DNA from: an uncultured Flammeovirgaceae bacterium
GTDB taxonomy: Bacteria > Bacteroidota > Bacteroidia > Cytophagales > Cyclobacteriaceae
Length of the DNA stretch: 64,000 nt
Assembly: GCA_937883755.1 (NCBI GenBank)
Contig: CAKZYA010000047.1
Coordinates: 1-64,000 of the forward strand
Reading direction: 5' to 3'
Shown in pieces: positions 18,650-27,590 of this stretch (positions are counted from its first letter, which is position 1; each line of letters starts with the position of its first letter). The notes under the pieces are model-generated. The model saw only the letters and a list, made by a program, of their open reading frames with translations, was not told the DNA's origin and ran no database searches. The position numbers were made by a program, and so were the translations under genes.

Positions 18650-18716
18650 AGTGTTTACTACGGACACTTTCTATTTGCTTTATGCGTTGATCGGTTGAGT
18701 GGTATATAATCGTCAC

Positions 18717-19193
18717 ATGAAAACTAAATTGTCTAACCTTCCTAATTTCATTCCCCCTTTGAAAAAGGGGGGCAGGGGGATTTTTGCCTTTCTATTGTCT
18801 TTACTTTTACTAACCAGTTGCGAAAACGATTTACTTTACGATCCCATCCCCTATGTGCTGGTAGACGAAACTATTAACCTGACCAATCAGGAGTATCTGC
18901 CCTTGAGGCAAGACGGAGGCCACGTGGAGATTCTGGGTGGCTACAAAGGCATTTTAATCTATCGAGAGAACGCTACTACCTATCGGGCTTTCGAAAAAGC
19001 CAGCCCCCATCGATTTGAAGAAGTGTGCGCCGAAATATTTGTAGACCCATCCGGGTTCTTTATAAAGGAAGGCTGCGATAATACCGTTTATGATTTTCAG
19101 GGCAATCCAGCGGGTGGAGTAAGCCCCTTACCTCTACGGCAGTACGGCACTCAATTGGATGGAAATTTCCTCTACATCTTCAGTCTTCAGTAG
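18717..19193 (+). CDS. Small lipoprotein with a repeat-derived signal peptide
   Basis: Starts MKTKLSNLPN and has a lipobox LLLTSC, giving a lipid-anchored Cys near residue 29. The mature part is about 130 aa, beta-rich, with LYDPIPYVLVDETINLTNQE and an ordered segment containing two Cys (CAEIF, EGCDN). The n-region of the signal, FIPPLKKGGRGIF, is encoded by a C/G-rich palindromic repeat (18751-18785) also found near 48.97 kb, where it codes for a similar peptide. An upstream GTG (18699) is less likely. Sequence in the mature part recalls Rieske-type ferredoxin-like beta folds only weakly; function unknown. Confidence 0.7.
   Translation: MKTKLSNLPNFIPPLKKGGRGIFAFLLSLLLLTSCENDLLYDPIPYVLVDETINLTNQEYLPLRQDGGHVEILGGYKGILIYRENATTYRAFEKASPHRFEEVCAEIFVDPSGFFIKEGCDNTVYDFQGNPAGGVSPLPLRQYGTQLDGNFLYIFSLQ
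18750..18785 (+). repeat. Palindromic C/G-rich repeat, copy 1 (inside a coding sequence)
   Basis: TTCCCCCTTTGAAAAAGGGG and following GGCAGGGGGATTTTT. The core is an 8-bp perfect stem, CCCCCTTT/AAAGGGGG, with a GAA loop. It is nearly identical to the element at 48951-48987 read on the opposite strand. Here it is translated as IPPLKKGGRGIF. Confidence 0.75.
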
Positions 19194-19202
19194 GTCTAGT
19201 AT

Positions 19203-19366
19203 GATAGTATTATTGTGTTACAGTACTAGAGAAAGTAGAACAGAAGATGGTTAGACATAAAACACCTCAATTCGTTTTCCATTTTCCCTCCTCTGTTATC
19301 CTGAAAACGAGAGCTATAACACCTTAACACGCTAACACTAGAATACCATCGTACTTTAACACTATA
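19203..19366. repeat. GTGTTA-type inverted repeat, copy B
   Basis: The left arm (19203-19232) contains TAGTATTATTGTGTTACAGT; the right arm (19311-19366) contains TAACACCTTAACACGCTAAC and ACTTTAACACTATA. About 80 bp separates the arms. It lies between the lipoprotein gene and the sucD promoter. Same style as copies A, C and D. Confidence 0.55.
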
Positions 19367-19370
19367 TTGG

Positions 19371-19401
19371 TTTGGCAATGCGCTGATTTGTCCTATTTTT
19401 G
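19371..19401 (+). promoter_or_regulatory. Promoter of sucD (Bacteroidota -33/-7 type)
   Basis: TTTG at 19371-19374, then 19 nt, then TATTTTTG at 19394-19401. Both match the Bacteroidota housekeeping sigma consensus with ideal spacing. The start codon at 19423 follows after about 21 bp. Confidence 0.65.
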
Positions 19402-19422
19402 TCAAAAATTTTTTCCCACCCT

Positions 19423-20295
19423 ATGAGTGTTCTAGTAAATAAAGATTCCCGCGTTATAGTTCAAGGCTTCACTGGTTCGGAAGGCACATTCCATGCCGAA
19501 CAAATGATTGAGTATGGTACCAATGTGGTTGGCGGTGTAACCCCGGGTAAGGGTGGAAAAACCCATCTCGATCGCCCGGTTTTCAACAGTGTGGCCGAAG
19601 CGGTGGCTGAGAAACAAGCGAATGTTTCCATCATTTTTGTTCCACCAGCTTTTGCGGCTGATGCCATTATGGAATCTGCTGATGCGGGAATAGAAGTAAT
19701 TATTGCCATTACCGAAGGTATTCCGGTGAAGGATATGATGATTGCCAAGGACTACTTGAAGAAAAAATCAGGAGTTCGCTTAATTGGCCCTAACTGTCCT
19801 GGAGTAATCACTCCGGGTGAAGCCAAAGTAGGTATCATGCCCGGTTTTGTCTTTAAGTCCGGTAAAGTTGGTATTGTATCTAAATCAGGAACTCTTACCT
19901 ACGAGGCTGCTGACCAGGTAGTAAAAGCCGGATTGGGGGTTTCTACCGCCATTGGTATCGGTGGTGATCCTATCATCGGAACGTCTACTAAAGAAGCCGT
20001 AGAACTGCTAATGAATGATCCTGATACCGATGGCATTGTGATGATTGGCGAAATTGGTGGACAGTATGAGCCCGATGCTGCCCGATGGATTCAGGAAAAT
20101 GGGAATAAGAAACCGGTTGTTGGCTTCATTGCCGGACAAACTGCCCCTCCTGGTCGCCGAATGGGTCATGCAGGAGCTATTATTGGTGGAGCAGAAGATA
20201 CCGCCGAAGCTAAAATGCGCGTGATGCGGGAGTGTGGTCTGATTGTAGTTGAATCACCCGCTGCTATTGGCGAGAAAATGGCGGAAGCACTCTAA
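19423..20295 (+). CDS. sucD: Succinate--CoA ligase (ADP/GDP-forming) alpha subunit
   Basis: TCA-cycle enzyme subunit that binds CoA and carries the phospho-histidine. It begins [20 protein letters not shown] (CoA-binding fold) and includes [43 protein letters not shown] and [13 protein letters not shown] with the active-site His. The chosen ATG gives 290 aa, as in E. coli; an upstream TTG at 19399 lies in the -7 element and is rejected. The beta subunit gene is not adjacent. Confidence 0.97.
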   Translation: MSVLVNKDSRVIVQGFTGSEGTFHAEQMIEYGTNVVGGVTPGKGGKTHLDRPVFNSVAEAVAEKQANVSIIFVPPAFAADAIMESADAGIEVIIAITEGIPVKDMMIAKDYLKKKSGVRLIGPNCPGVITPGEAKVGIMPGFVFKSGKVGIVSKSGTLTYEAADQVVKAGLGVSTAIGIGGDPIIGTSTKEAVELLMNDPDTDGIVMIGEIGGQYEPDAARWIQENGNKKPVVGFIAGQTAPPGRRMGHAGAIIGGAEDTAEAKMRVMRECGLIVVESPAAIGEKMAEAL

Positions 20296-20337
20296 TTCAG
20301 CAAAGCTCTTCTTGGTACTGCTACCTAAACTCTTATT

Positions 20338-22590
20338 CTAGAGGTTTAACCAATACGTTAACTTTACCACCAAACCTCGGTTTTTCTTCTCATAAGTATC
20401 AGGAAAAAAGCGGCTTTCGCCGTAGGCGGTGTAGTTATCCGTATATACAATAAACAAATCGGAGACTGGTTTAAACCTCCACTGAAAGCGGGTATTGATA
20501 TTTACGTTATCAAACTGGCTATTATACTGCACAAACGTGGTTAGGAATACACTGCGGGTGAAGGTTAAATCTAATCGGGGGCCAATCAGCACAAACTGGG
20601 CATCAGAGTAGGGTTCTTGTAAATTAATATCACTATAGTTGAAATCTAGGGAGAATAGGCCGTAGGGTTGAAAGCGATAGTTAATCGTCCCGGAAAAAGA
20701 ATTCAGAAAACCATCGTAGTACTGTCCATTGATCGTATTGATCTCGTAATTAAAATTGCGCCGGGTATCTGATCGATATTCTACGGTTAAATAACGCATA
20801 TTAAACGTATCACCCGTAGAAAACGGTATGCCTTCGCGGGCAGGAGAAAACGGACGGAATAAGTAGATATAATCGTTTAAGGCCGAGACAGTCAATTGAC
20901 TAGTATTCCGGAAGCTAAATTCGTAGAACAGATTAAAATTATAATCCGTGATACCCAAGCCAGGTTTCCACCACAGTTGCTGCTCAACACCAGGGCCATG
21001 ACTGACCACTGATCGTGAGTCTGGATAAAATGTATAGGCAACCGAGGGAGAAATACGTCGGAAATTCAGACGAGGAGTAAACCCTACTTCGGCATTGAAC
21101 CCTTCGCCCACTATCTGATGCTCCCAAGTAACTTCCCAGTTACGGGTGCTGTAAGTCAGGTTAGCTCCGTGCGAATAGGCGTCATCTTTCGGTACTGGAT
21201 CAATGGATTGATGATAGTAGACCTTCCCTGCCCAGGTATTATCTGCCGAAGCCAAATTATAGTCTAGCCCTACCAAACGGTTGTAGTTACCCGAAGCCAG
21301 AGAAAATTCGTTAGTACTGTCGCTGAATGACTGCTTATTGATAAATAAGGCTGAAATATTAGACCGAGCAAACAGTTGGCGCTGAACGGCAGCTACAGTA
21401 TAGTTAAAACTAGGAACGTTAATCTCTTTATCTTCGCCAGTTTGCATGTTGAGCAACCCTATTCGCCAGTTTTTATTCACCCGCCCACTTAAGCGAGCCC
21501 CACCTATAATACGGTTCTGCACATTTACACCAGTAGCGGTATCAATGGCTACGCCAATGCGACGGGAGAAAAATGGACGAACACTCTCTGAACCAAAGTT
21601 GGCAAACAGGTCAGCATTCTCTAGAAAGAATTGTCTTCGCTCCGGGAAGAAAATCTCGAAACGATCCAAGTTGGTCACTTGGCGATCCACTTCTACCTGG
21701 GAGAAATCGGGATTTACCGTTAGATCTAAGTTCAATGAGGGAGTAATAGCAATCTTAGCATCTCCCCCGGCACTAAAGTTCTCCACGGGTTCTTCTTCCG
21801 AAAAATCGCGGTTTTGTTGAGCCGATACATAAGGAATAACCGAGATATTTCCGCCAGGCTTTTTCAGTGGTTTATCCCAGAGTAGTTCACCCGTGTATGC
21901 TAACGAATACAAGCGGAAGTTACGGGGAACGTGATTCCAAGTAGAGCGCTCGTTGGTATAGCTATCCAGGCGATAAAACTGAATATTCCACTCTTTAGAG
22001 CCTTCTTTGTAGCGTAGCGTTTTAAACGGAATAGCAAATTCAGCAATCCAGTAGTCTTCGTAAATCTTCGCATCGGAGAACCAGCGGTTATCCCACGACA
22101 GGTCAAAATCATCCATAGAATTCCCGCCGTTAGAAATCAGCCCTTCACGTTGCACTCCGTAGGGGTTTATCCCGAAGATAAAGGCTGTGGTCTGATCTTG
22201 GAACGGATCGACAATAAACGAAAACTGGTCGTTACCTGGTCCCCGAAAATCGCGACGAAGTGAGGGAGTAACGTAGTAATTGCCTTCATCAGTGGCATAG
22301 CATTTAACTCCCACGTACAAAAATTTATCGTCATACGTCAGCCGCACTTCACTGGGAGCCACTGTCCGGGAAGTATCCATCGGGAAGTTTTGCCAAAAAC
22401 CATCTGACATTTCCGCCTCCTGCCACGCAGGTTCTTCCAAAACCCCATCCAGCTTAATGACCGATGAAGCTTGTTTAATGTGCAGTTGCCGATCCGATTT
22501 TTGGGCAAACAGAGAAGTTGATAACAGAAAAAAAAAGAAAAATTTGCAATACAGGCTTATCGTAGATAACGCCCTCAACCCTTGAAACAA
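20338..22590 (-). CDS. DUF5916 protein with CBM9-like N-terminal domain, outer-membrane type
   Basis: A signal peptide (about 12-30) is followed by a carbohydrate-binding-family-9-like domain (about 35-235: IKLDGVLEEPAWQEAE, LTYDDKFLYVGVKCYATD) and the large DUF5916 region (about 240-750), which is rich in alternating aromatic strands and ends in LTYWLNL, typical of an outer-membrane barrel. A characteristic segment is LDRFEIFFPERRQFFLEN. Widespread in Bacteroidota; the role is not established and may be in glycan or hydrolase-related surface functions. 750 aa, single gene. Confidence 0.85.
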   Translation of the reverse strand: MFQGLRALSTISLYCKFFFFFLLSTSLFAQKSDRQLHIKQASSVIKLDGVLEEPAWQEAEMSDGFWQNFPMDTSRTVAPSEVRLTYDDKFLYVGVKCYATDEGNYYVTPSLRRDFRGPGNDQFSFIVDPFQDQTTAFIFGINPYGVQREGLISNGGNSMDDFDLSWDNRWFSDAKIYEDYWIAEFAIPFKTLRYKEGSKEWNIQFYRLDSYTNERSTWNHVPRNFRLYSLAYTGELLWDKPLKKPGGNISVIPYVSAQQNRDFSEEEPVENFSAGGDAKIAITPSLNLDLTVNPDFSQVEVDRQVTNLDRFEIFFPERRQFFLENADLFANFGSESVRPFFSRRIGVAIDTATGVNVQNRIIGGARLSGRVNKNWRIGLLNMQTGEDKEINVPSFNYTVAAVQRQLFARSNISALFINKQSFSDSTNEFSLASGNYNRLVGLDYNLASADNTWAGKVYYHQSIDPVPKDDAYSHGANLTYSTRNWEVTWEHQIVGEGFNAEVGFTPRLNFRRISPSVAYTFYPDSRSVVSHGPGVEQQLWWKPGLGITDYNFNLFYEFSFRNTSQLTVSALNDYIYLFRPFSPAREGIPFSTGDTFNMRYLTVEYRSDTRRNFNYEINTINGQYYDGFLNSFSGTINYRFQPYGLFSLDFNYSDINLQEPYSDAQFVLIGPRLDLTFTRSVFLTTFVQYNSQFDNVNINTRFQWRFKPVSDLFIVYTDNYTAYGESRFFPDTYEKKNRGLVVKLTYWLNL

Positions 22591-22775
22591 AATATTATTT
22601 GGTAAATGTAGTGATCGTAAATAAGATAGTTGTAGACAGTGTGCGATAATACAACTTTTTCATCGGGATTCCTCCTTCAGCTTTAATTCCTATCCATTTT
22701 CTACTAACTTCGCAGCAATTTGGACTAAACTTTATTGGTGGTCTGTAATCTCTGCGAAGACTTTTTGTAGTAAAG

Positions 22776-23348
22776 ATGCGTAAGATAGTACCATTCTTAT
22801 TTTTAGTGTTGATTCAATGTACGCAGGCTGAGGAACCTGCTACCTTATTGGATGAATATTACTCGGCACAGGAGATCAATGATCTGAGAAAATTATTGGC
22901 TTTTGTTGAAGAGCAGATAACTAAGGATTGTGAGCTATCATCACAAGAGTGTATTGATTTATATTTTAGCAGTTTCAAAAACACTAAAGCAGGATCAGTA
23001 GAACTGAACATAGAGAGAAGGCAGCAACGAGAACTTTTAGAGGGTATAGATAAAAATCTGTTCAACGACATATGGGGTTTTTGTACCGATAGACAAGGAA
23101 CCAAATATCTGTGTACGAACAATAGAGGGAAATTTGCCCGTATGCTCAAAAGAATCTCAGAAGAAAATAGTCGGCTAAAATCGTACAGTGAAGCCTTTTT
23201 CGCTGCCAGCGACTTCAGTCCATCTATGACTGGAACACTACTCAAGTACCCTGAAAGTTTTAATTTCGAGTATGAGCCTGAGTTCATCCTAGCTGCTGTT
23301 CATCTGCTGACGATTAACCTAGACGAAGAGCCCTATTATGAAATGTAA
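22776..23348 (+). CDS. Hypothetical lipoprotein
   Basis: 190 aa. The signal MRKIVPFLFLVLIQC ends in a lipobox-like LIQC. The mature part is helical and charged, with four Cys (DCELSSQEC, FCTDRQGTKYLC) that could form two disulfides in the periplasm. No family was recognised. It stands alone between the divergent DUF5916 gene and carB, with its own start about 30 bp downstream of a T-rich stretch. Confidence 0.6.
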   Translation: MRKIVPFLFLVLIQCTQAEEPATLLDEYYSAQEINDLRKLLAFVEEQITKDCELSSQECIDLYFSSFKNTKAGSVELNIERRQQRELLEGIDKNLFNDIWGFCTDRQGTKYLCTNNRGKFARMLKRISEENSRLKSYSEAFFAASDFSPSMTGTLLKYPESFNFEYEPEFILAAVHLLTINLDEEPYYEM

Positions 23349-23419
23349 TAAACAATAATATTCGTATTAACTATCAATTATCTACTGTCCATTTTCAACT
23401 GTAAACTAACTCCTACCCT

Positions 23420-26248
23420 ATGCCTCGAGATACCAGTATTAAGTCCATTCTAATTATCGGAAGCGGTCCTATTATTATCGGCCAAGCCTGTGAGTTTGAT
23501 TATTCCGGATCACAAGCGGCTCGCTCGCTACGGGAGGAAGGGATCAAAGTGTCGCTAATTAATTCTAATCCGGCGACGATTATGACCGACCCGATTACGG
23601 CGGACGATGTATATCTTAAACCACTGGAGAAGAAATATATCGTAGAGATTCTCAAGAAGCATCAGGAGGAAGGACGCCCGATTGATACCGTTCTACCGAC
23701 GATGGGTGGACAGACCGCGCTAAACTTAGCCATTGACTGTGACAAAGCCGGAATCTGGAAAAAATTCGGGGTGCGAATGATCGGGGTAGATGTAAACGCC
23801 ATTGAAACCACCGAAGACCGGGAGAAATTCCGCTTGAAGATGCATGAATTAGGAGTAGGGGTTTGTAAGGGGCGTATTGCCACTTCCTTCTTACAAGGAA
23901 AGGAAATTGCCCAAGAAATTGGCTTCCCATTGGTGATTCGCCCCTCGTACACGCTGGGTGGCTACGGTGGTGGATTTGTAAACGATGCCAGTGAATTTGA
24001 TAAGGCTCTGAATGCTGGATTGCACGCTTCGCCCGTCCACGAAGTGCTGGTAGAACAAAGTATTCTGGGTTGGAAAGAGTACGAGCTGGAGCTGCTTCGC
24101 GATAATCTGGGCAATATGATTATCATTTGCTCGGTAGAGAATTTTGACCCGATGGGCGTACATACCGGCGACTCAATCACGGTGGCTCCCGCCATGACGC
24201 TGCCTGATACGGTGTACCAGCAGATGCGGGATTTGGCTAAAATTATGATCAACGGCATCGGTGAGTTTGCGGGTGGCTGCAACATTCAATTTTCGGTGAA
24301 TCCCGAAGACGACTCTATCATCGGTATTGAAATCAATCCGCGCGTTTCTCGTTCTTCGGCACTAGCCTCTAAAGCTACCGGGTACCCGATTGCCAAAGTT
24401 GCTGCCAAATTAGCGATCGGTTACACCCTGGACGAACTCAAAAACCAAATTACCGGAACAACCTCAGCTTTCTTTGAGCCAGCCCTGGACTACGTAATTG
24501 TAAAAATTCCCCGTTGGAACTTTGCTAAGTTCGACGGGGCTGATTCTCATTTAGGCTTACAGATGAAATCAGTGGGGGAAGCGATGGGTATTGGTCGTAA
24601 CTTTCAGGAAGCTTTGCAGAAAGCTTGTCAATCGTTAGAGATCAAACGAAATGGACTAGGAGCTGACGGTAAAGAAGAAACTAACCAGCAGAAGATTATG
24701 GAAGCCCTGGAGCATCCGAGCGACGACCGTTTGTTCCGCATTTACGATGCCTTCAAACTAGGTATTTCATTTACCACTATCCGTAAGCTGACCAAAATTG
24801 ATCCTTGGTTTTTACGCCAAATTGAGGAGCTGATTGAACTAGAGAAAGAAATCCAGCAACATTCACTCGATACGCTTCCAGCGGATTTGATGCAGGAAGC
24901 CAAAGAGAAAGGTTACGCTGATCGACAGATTGCCCACTTGCTAGATTGTTTAGAGAGCGAAGTACATAGCAAGCGCAAAGAAATGGGCATCAACCGGGTG
25001 TACAAACTGGTAGATACCTGCGCCGCTGAGTTTGAAGCCCAAACTCCCTACTACTACTCTACCTTCCAACAAGAGAATGAATCTATCGCTTCGGATCGGA
25101 AGAAAATTATCGTGCTGGGTTCTGGTCCCAACCGAATTGGGCAGGGCATTGAGTTTGACTACTGCTGTGTTCACGGGGTGCTAGCCGCCAAAGAGATGGG
25201 CTACGAAACCATCATGATTAACTGCAACCCCGAAACGGTTTCTACCGACTTTGACATTGCCGATAAACTCTACTTTGAACCCGTTTTCTGGGAGCATATC
25301 TACGACATCATCCAGCACGAAAAGCCCGAAGGAGTGATCGTACAGCTCGGTGGGCAAACTGCGCTGAAGCTAGCTGAAAAACTCGACCGCTACGGTATTC
25401 CGATCATCGGTACTAACTATCATTCACTCGATTTAGCTGAGGATCGCGGACGCTTTTCTACCTTGCTCAAGGAAAATGATATTCCTTATCCTAAATTCGG
25501 GACGATCTCCGATGCTGAATCGGCGTTAGAACTTTCTAAAGAAATCGGTTTTCCCTTGCTAGTGCGTCCCTCCTACGTGCTGGGTGGGCAGAGTATGAAG
25601 ATTGTAATTAATGAGCAGGAGCTTGAAAAGCATGTGGTGAACATTCTGAACGAGATGCCTGGCAACCACATTCTGCTCGACCACTTTTTGGAAGGAGCCA
25701 TTGAAGCCGAAGCCGATGCCATTTGCGATGGCGAAGACGTACACATCATCGGCATCATGCAACACATTGAACCCGCCGGAATCCACTCCGGTGATTCTTA
25801 CGCCGTACTGCCGCCCTACAATCTGGGTGACTTTGTAATGCAGCAGATTGAAGCTTACACCAAGAAAATTGCTCTAGCTCTCAATACGGTCGGATTAATT
25901 AATATTCAATTCGTGGTGAAAGACGATAAGGTATACATTATTGAGGCGAATCCCCGGGCATCGCGCACCGTACCATTCATCTGCAAAGCCTACCGCGAAC
26001 CCTACGTGAACTACGCCACCAAAGTGATGCTAGGCGAGAAGAAAGTGAAAGACTTTGACTTTAACCCCTACAAGCAGGGCTACGCTATCAAAGTTCCAGT
26101 CTTCTCTTTCCACAAATTCCCCAATGTAAACAAAGAGCTAGGCCCCGAAATGAAATCCACCGGCGAAGCCATCTACTTCATTGACGATTTACTGGATGAT
26201 TACTTCCTCGATATTTACAGCGAGCGGAATTTGTACTTGAGTAAGTAG
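23420..26248 (+). CDS. carB: Carbamoyl-phosphate synthase large subunit, lacking the allosteric domain
   Basis: Makes carbamoyl phosphate for pyrimidines and arginine. Two ATP-grasp halves are visible: the first begins ILIIGSGPIIIGQACEFDYS, the second VLGSGPNRIGQGIEFDYCC; both carry family motifs (INSNPATIMTD, MINCNPETVSTD, NPRVSRSSALASKATG, NPRASRTVPF). The protein ends at 942 aa, soon after MKSTGEAIYFIDDLLDDYFL, so it lacks the about 130-residue MGS-like C-terminal domain that in E. coli binds UMP and ornithine. This short form is common in Bacteroidota. The small subunit gene is not in the window. Confidence 0.97.
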   Translation: MPRDTSIKSILIIGSGPIIIGQACEFDYSGSQAARSLREEGIKVSLINSNPATIMTDPITADDVYLKPLEKKYIVEILKKHQEEGRPIDTVLPTMGGQTALNLAIDCDKAGIWKKFGVRMIGVDVNAIETTEDREKFRLKMHELGVGVCKGRIATSFLQGKEIAQEIGFPLVIRPSYTLGGYGGGFVNDASEFDKALNAGLHASPVHEVLVEQSILGWKEYELELLRDNLGNMIIICSVENFDPMGVHTGDSITVAPAMTLPDTVYQQMRDLAKIMINGIGEFAGGCNIQFSVNPEDDSIIGIEINPRVSRSSALASKATGYPIAKVAAKLAIGYTLDELKNQITGTTSAFFEPALDYVIVKIPRWNFAKFDGADSHLGLQMKSVGEAMGIGRNFQEALQKACQSLEIKRNGLGADGKEETNQQKIMEALEHPSDDRLFRIYDAFKLGISFTTIRKLTKIDPWFLRQIEELIELEKEIQQHSLDTLPADLMQEAKEKGYADRQIAHLLDCLESEVHSKRKEMGINRVYKLVDTCAAEFEAQTPYYYSTFQQENESIASDRKKIIVLGSGPNRIGQGIEFDYCCVHGVLAAKEMGYETIMINCNPETVSTDFDIADKLYFEPVFWEHIYDIIQHEKPEGVIVQLGGQTALKLAEKLDRYGIPIIGTNYHSLDLAEDRGRFSTLLKENDIPYPKFGTISDAESALELSKEIGFPLLVRPSYVLGGQSMKIVINEQELEKHVVNILNEMPGNHILLDHFLEGAIEAEADAICDGEDVHIIGIMQHIEPAGIHSGDSYAVLPPYNLGDFVMQQIEAYTKKIALALNTVGLINIQFVVKDDKVYIIEANPRASRTVPFICKAYREPYVNYATKVMLGEKKVKDFDFNPYKQGYAIKVPVFSFHKFPNVNKELGPEMKSTGEAIYFIDDLLDDYFLDIYSERNLYLSK

Positions 26249-26284
26249 CGGAAGTAAGAGAGGTTGTCATCAGTATAAGAGAAA

Positions 26285-26343
26285 TAACGGCAATGTCTCC
26301 GTTACTCGCCAATATCAGCCAGATAACGGAGACATTGCCATTA
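26285..26343. repeat. Perfect-arm hairpin at the left edge of the cassette cluster (attC-like remnant)
   Basis: Arms TAACGGCAATGTCTCCGTTA (26285-26304) and TAACGGAGACATTGCCATTA (26324-26343) pair in 19 of 20 positions around a 19-nt loop. GTTAGCA follows at 26351, where the first cassette begins. A diverged copy occurs at 30734-30801, sharing CAATATCA in the loop. Confidence 0.7.
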
Positions 26344-26369
26344 CCAACTTGTTAGCAGGCATAGATAAA

Positions 26370-26939
26370 ATGAGAGCGACATATTTTGGGGATAAAAACA
26401 GGTTCGCGATACGTTACATTCCAGGATACAAAACCAAAGGATCTAATTATTATTATGCCTTTTTACATTTGGTGCTCTCGGGACAAATTATAGGTGATTC
26501 AAATGAAAGCTGCTTTTTGCTTTCATGGCTCGCCTCGATGAAAGAATTACTGAACCGTATTCAAGAAAGATCTGAGGTCATGGAAAGCGGTGAGTTTAGA
26601 GATCGTTCAGATGAAGAAATTTTTGAACTTATCTGGAAAGCCAATCAACTAGAAGATGAATTTGATCTTACCTATGATTATTTACCAATTTTAGATAGCT
26701 CTGTGTGGGCAGCTTGTCATTTATCCATTGACGAAACAACCGATGCATGGCTAATTACTGTGACTAAAGAAAAGGATGATTTAAAATTTATATGGAAGGG
26801 GTGGCGAGATCCATGTCCCGAAGATAGAATCGATAAAATATATTCGGTTCGTATAGAAAGAGAATTAGTCATAAAGACGATCAAAAATTGTATTCATCAA
26901 CTTGAAAAGGAATATAAACAATATCCTGAAATGGGGTGA
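26370..26939 (+). CDS. Cassette-borne protein, possibly Imm42-like immunity protein
   Basis: About 189 aa from the ATG at 26370; an in-frame TTG at 26349 overlaps the cassette edge and is less likely. The N-terminal segment YFGDKNRFAIRYIP and the following HLVLSGQIIGDSNESCFLLS resemble the start of Imm42-type immunity proteins; the C-terminal part (WLITVTKEKDDLKFIWKGWR) is a sheet plus a final helix. No toxin gene is adjacent, so it would be an orphan immunity gene, a frequent integron cargo. The family call is from pattern memory and needs a profile search. Gene lies in attC-bounded unit 1. Confidence 0.5.
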   Translation: MRATYFGDKNRFAIRYIPGYKTKGSNYYYAFLHLVLSGQIIGDSNESCFLLSWLASMKELLNRIQERSEVMESGEFRDRSDEEIFELIWKANQLEDEFDLTYDYLPILDSSVWAACHLSIDETTDAWLITVTKEKDDLKFIWKGWRDPCPEDRIDKIYSVRIERELVIKTIKNCIHQLEKEYKQYPEMG

Positions 26940-26940
26940 A

Positions 26941-27077
26941 TACGCCTGCTAACATCAGCTAGCCCCAACCGGGCAGAAAAGTGAGCACGACCGCTTTTTG
27001 CTCCAAGCACGAAAGTTGTAACTTGAAAGGAAAACGCAAACAAGTGCCCGGTATGATGGCTAGCCTGGGCGTTAGAT
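26941..27077 (+). repeat. attC-like recombination site 1
   Basis: Left arm: GCCTGCTAAC, then ATCAGCTAGCC, then CCAACCGGGCA. Right arm: TGCCCGGTATGAT, GGCTAGCC, TGGGC, GTTAGAT. The arms pair through TGCCCGG/CCGGGCA and GGCTAGC/GCTAGCC, with the R' core GTTAGAT (27071-27077) an exact GTTRRRY. The span of about 135 bp is within the known attC range. Confidence 0.55.
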
Positions 27078-27112
27078 TGCATCTTGTGCTACTAGCCAAT
27101 TGCACTTCGAAC

Positions 27113-27583
27113 ATGAAAAGTCATTCTGGATATACATTCTTCTTCAAGCATATTTTCCTTCTAATTGCACTACTAACTGGTCTTATTGGAATAATGGGCT
27201 ATCTAATACCTGAAAGTGTAACTGTGAACGGTGAACCCTCTGAGTTTGACATTTATGATTATGCGATAATTGGTGGCATCACAATTCTTGGGATAATTCT
27301 TCAACTTTTGTTCGGGCCGCATTTTGTAAGTATCAAACTTGGTGGACAAAACATAACAATTTTGGACTATGAACCAGAAGAGGTAATCAACTGGATGAAC
27401 GTTGAATCCATTAGCAAATTCTGGTTTGTGTTTCCACCTTTGTACAAACTCAAAATCAAGAACGAGGAAGGTTATTATCTTTTTACAACTAAGCCAACAT
27501 ATGTTGATACTGGAATTGGAACAGTTGACCTATCATCAATGGGGAGCTTGATCAAACGTAAGAAGAAAGAACTGGGAATCTAA
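27113..27583 (+). CDS. Cassette-borne membrane protein of unknown function
   Basis: 156 aa from ATG 27113; a longer frame from a GTG at 26981 would be read through attC site 1 and is rejected. Two membrane helices (about 10-31 and 48-68) are followed by a soluble beta-rich domain of about 85 residues (VSIKLGGQNITILDYEPEEV ... FPPLYKLKIKNEEGYYLFTT) that resembles a PH-like or YcxB-like fold. No function can be assigned. It sits 36 bp after the GTT core of site 1 and its stop is 7 bp before the R'' end of site 2, as in integron cassettes. Confidence 0.55.
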   Translation: MKSHSGYTFFFKHIFLLIALLTGLIGIMGYLIPESVTVNGEPSEFDIYDYAIIGGITILGIILQLLFGPHFVSIKLGGQNITILDYEPEEVINWMNVESISKFWFVFPPLYKLKIKNEEGYYLFTTKPTYVDTGIGTVDLSSMGSLIKRKKKELGI

Positions 27584-27590
27584 GAGACGA

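Noticed and set aside
23652-25786. Seven ORFs of 64-107 aa on the minus strand of carB
   Set aside because: All are shadows of the strongly conserved carB coding sequence.
26981-27112. N-terminal extension of the cassette membrane protein from a GTG at 26981
   Set aside because: The extra 44 residues are encoded by the attC-like site; the ATG at 27113 begins directly at the first membrane helix.
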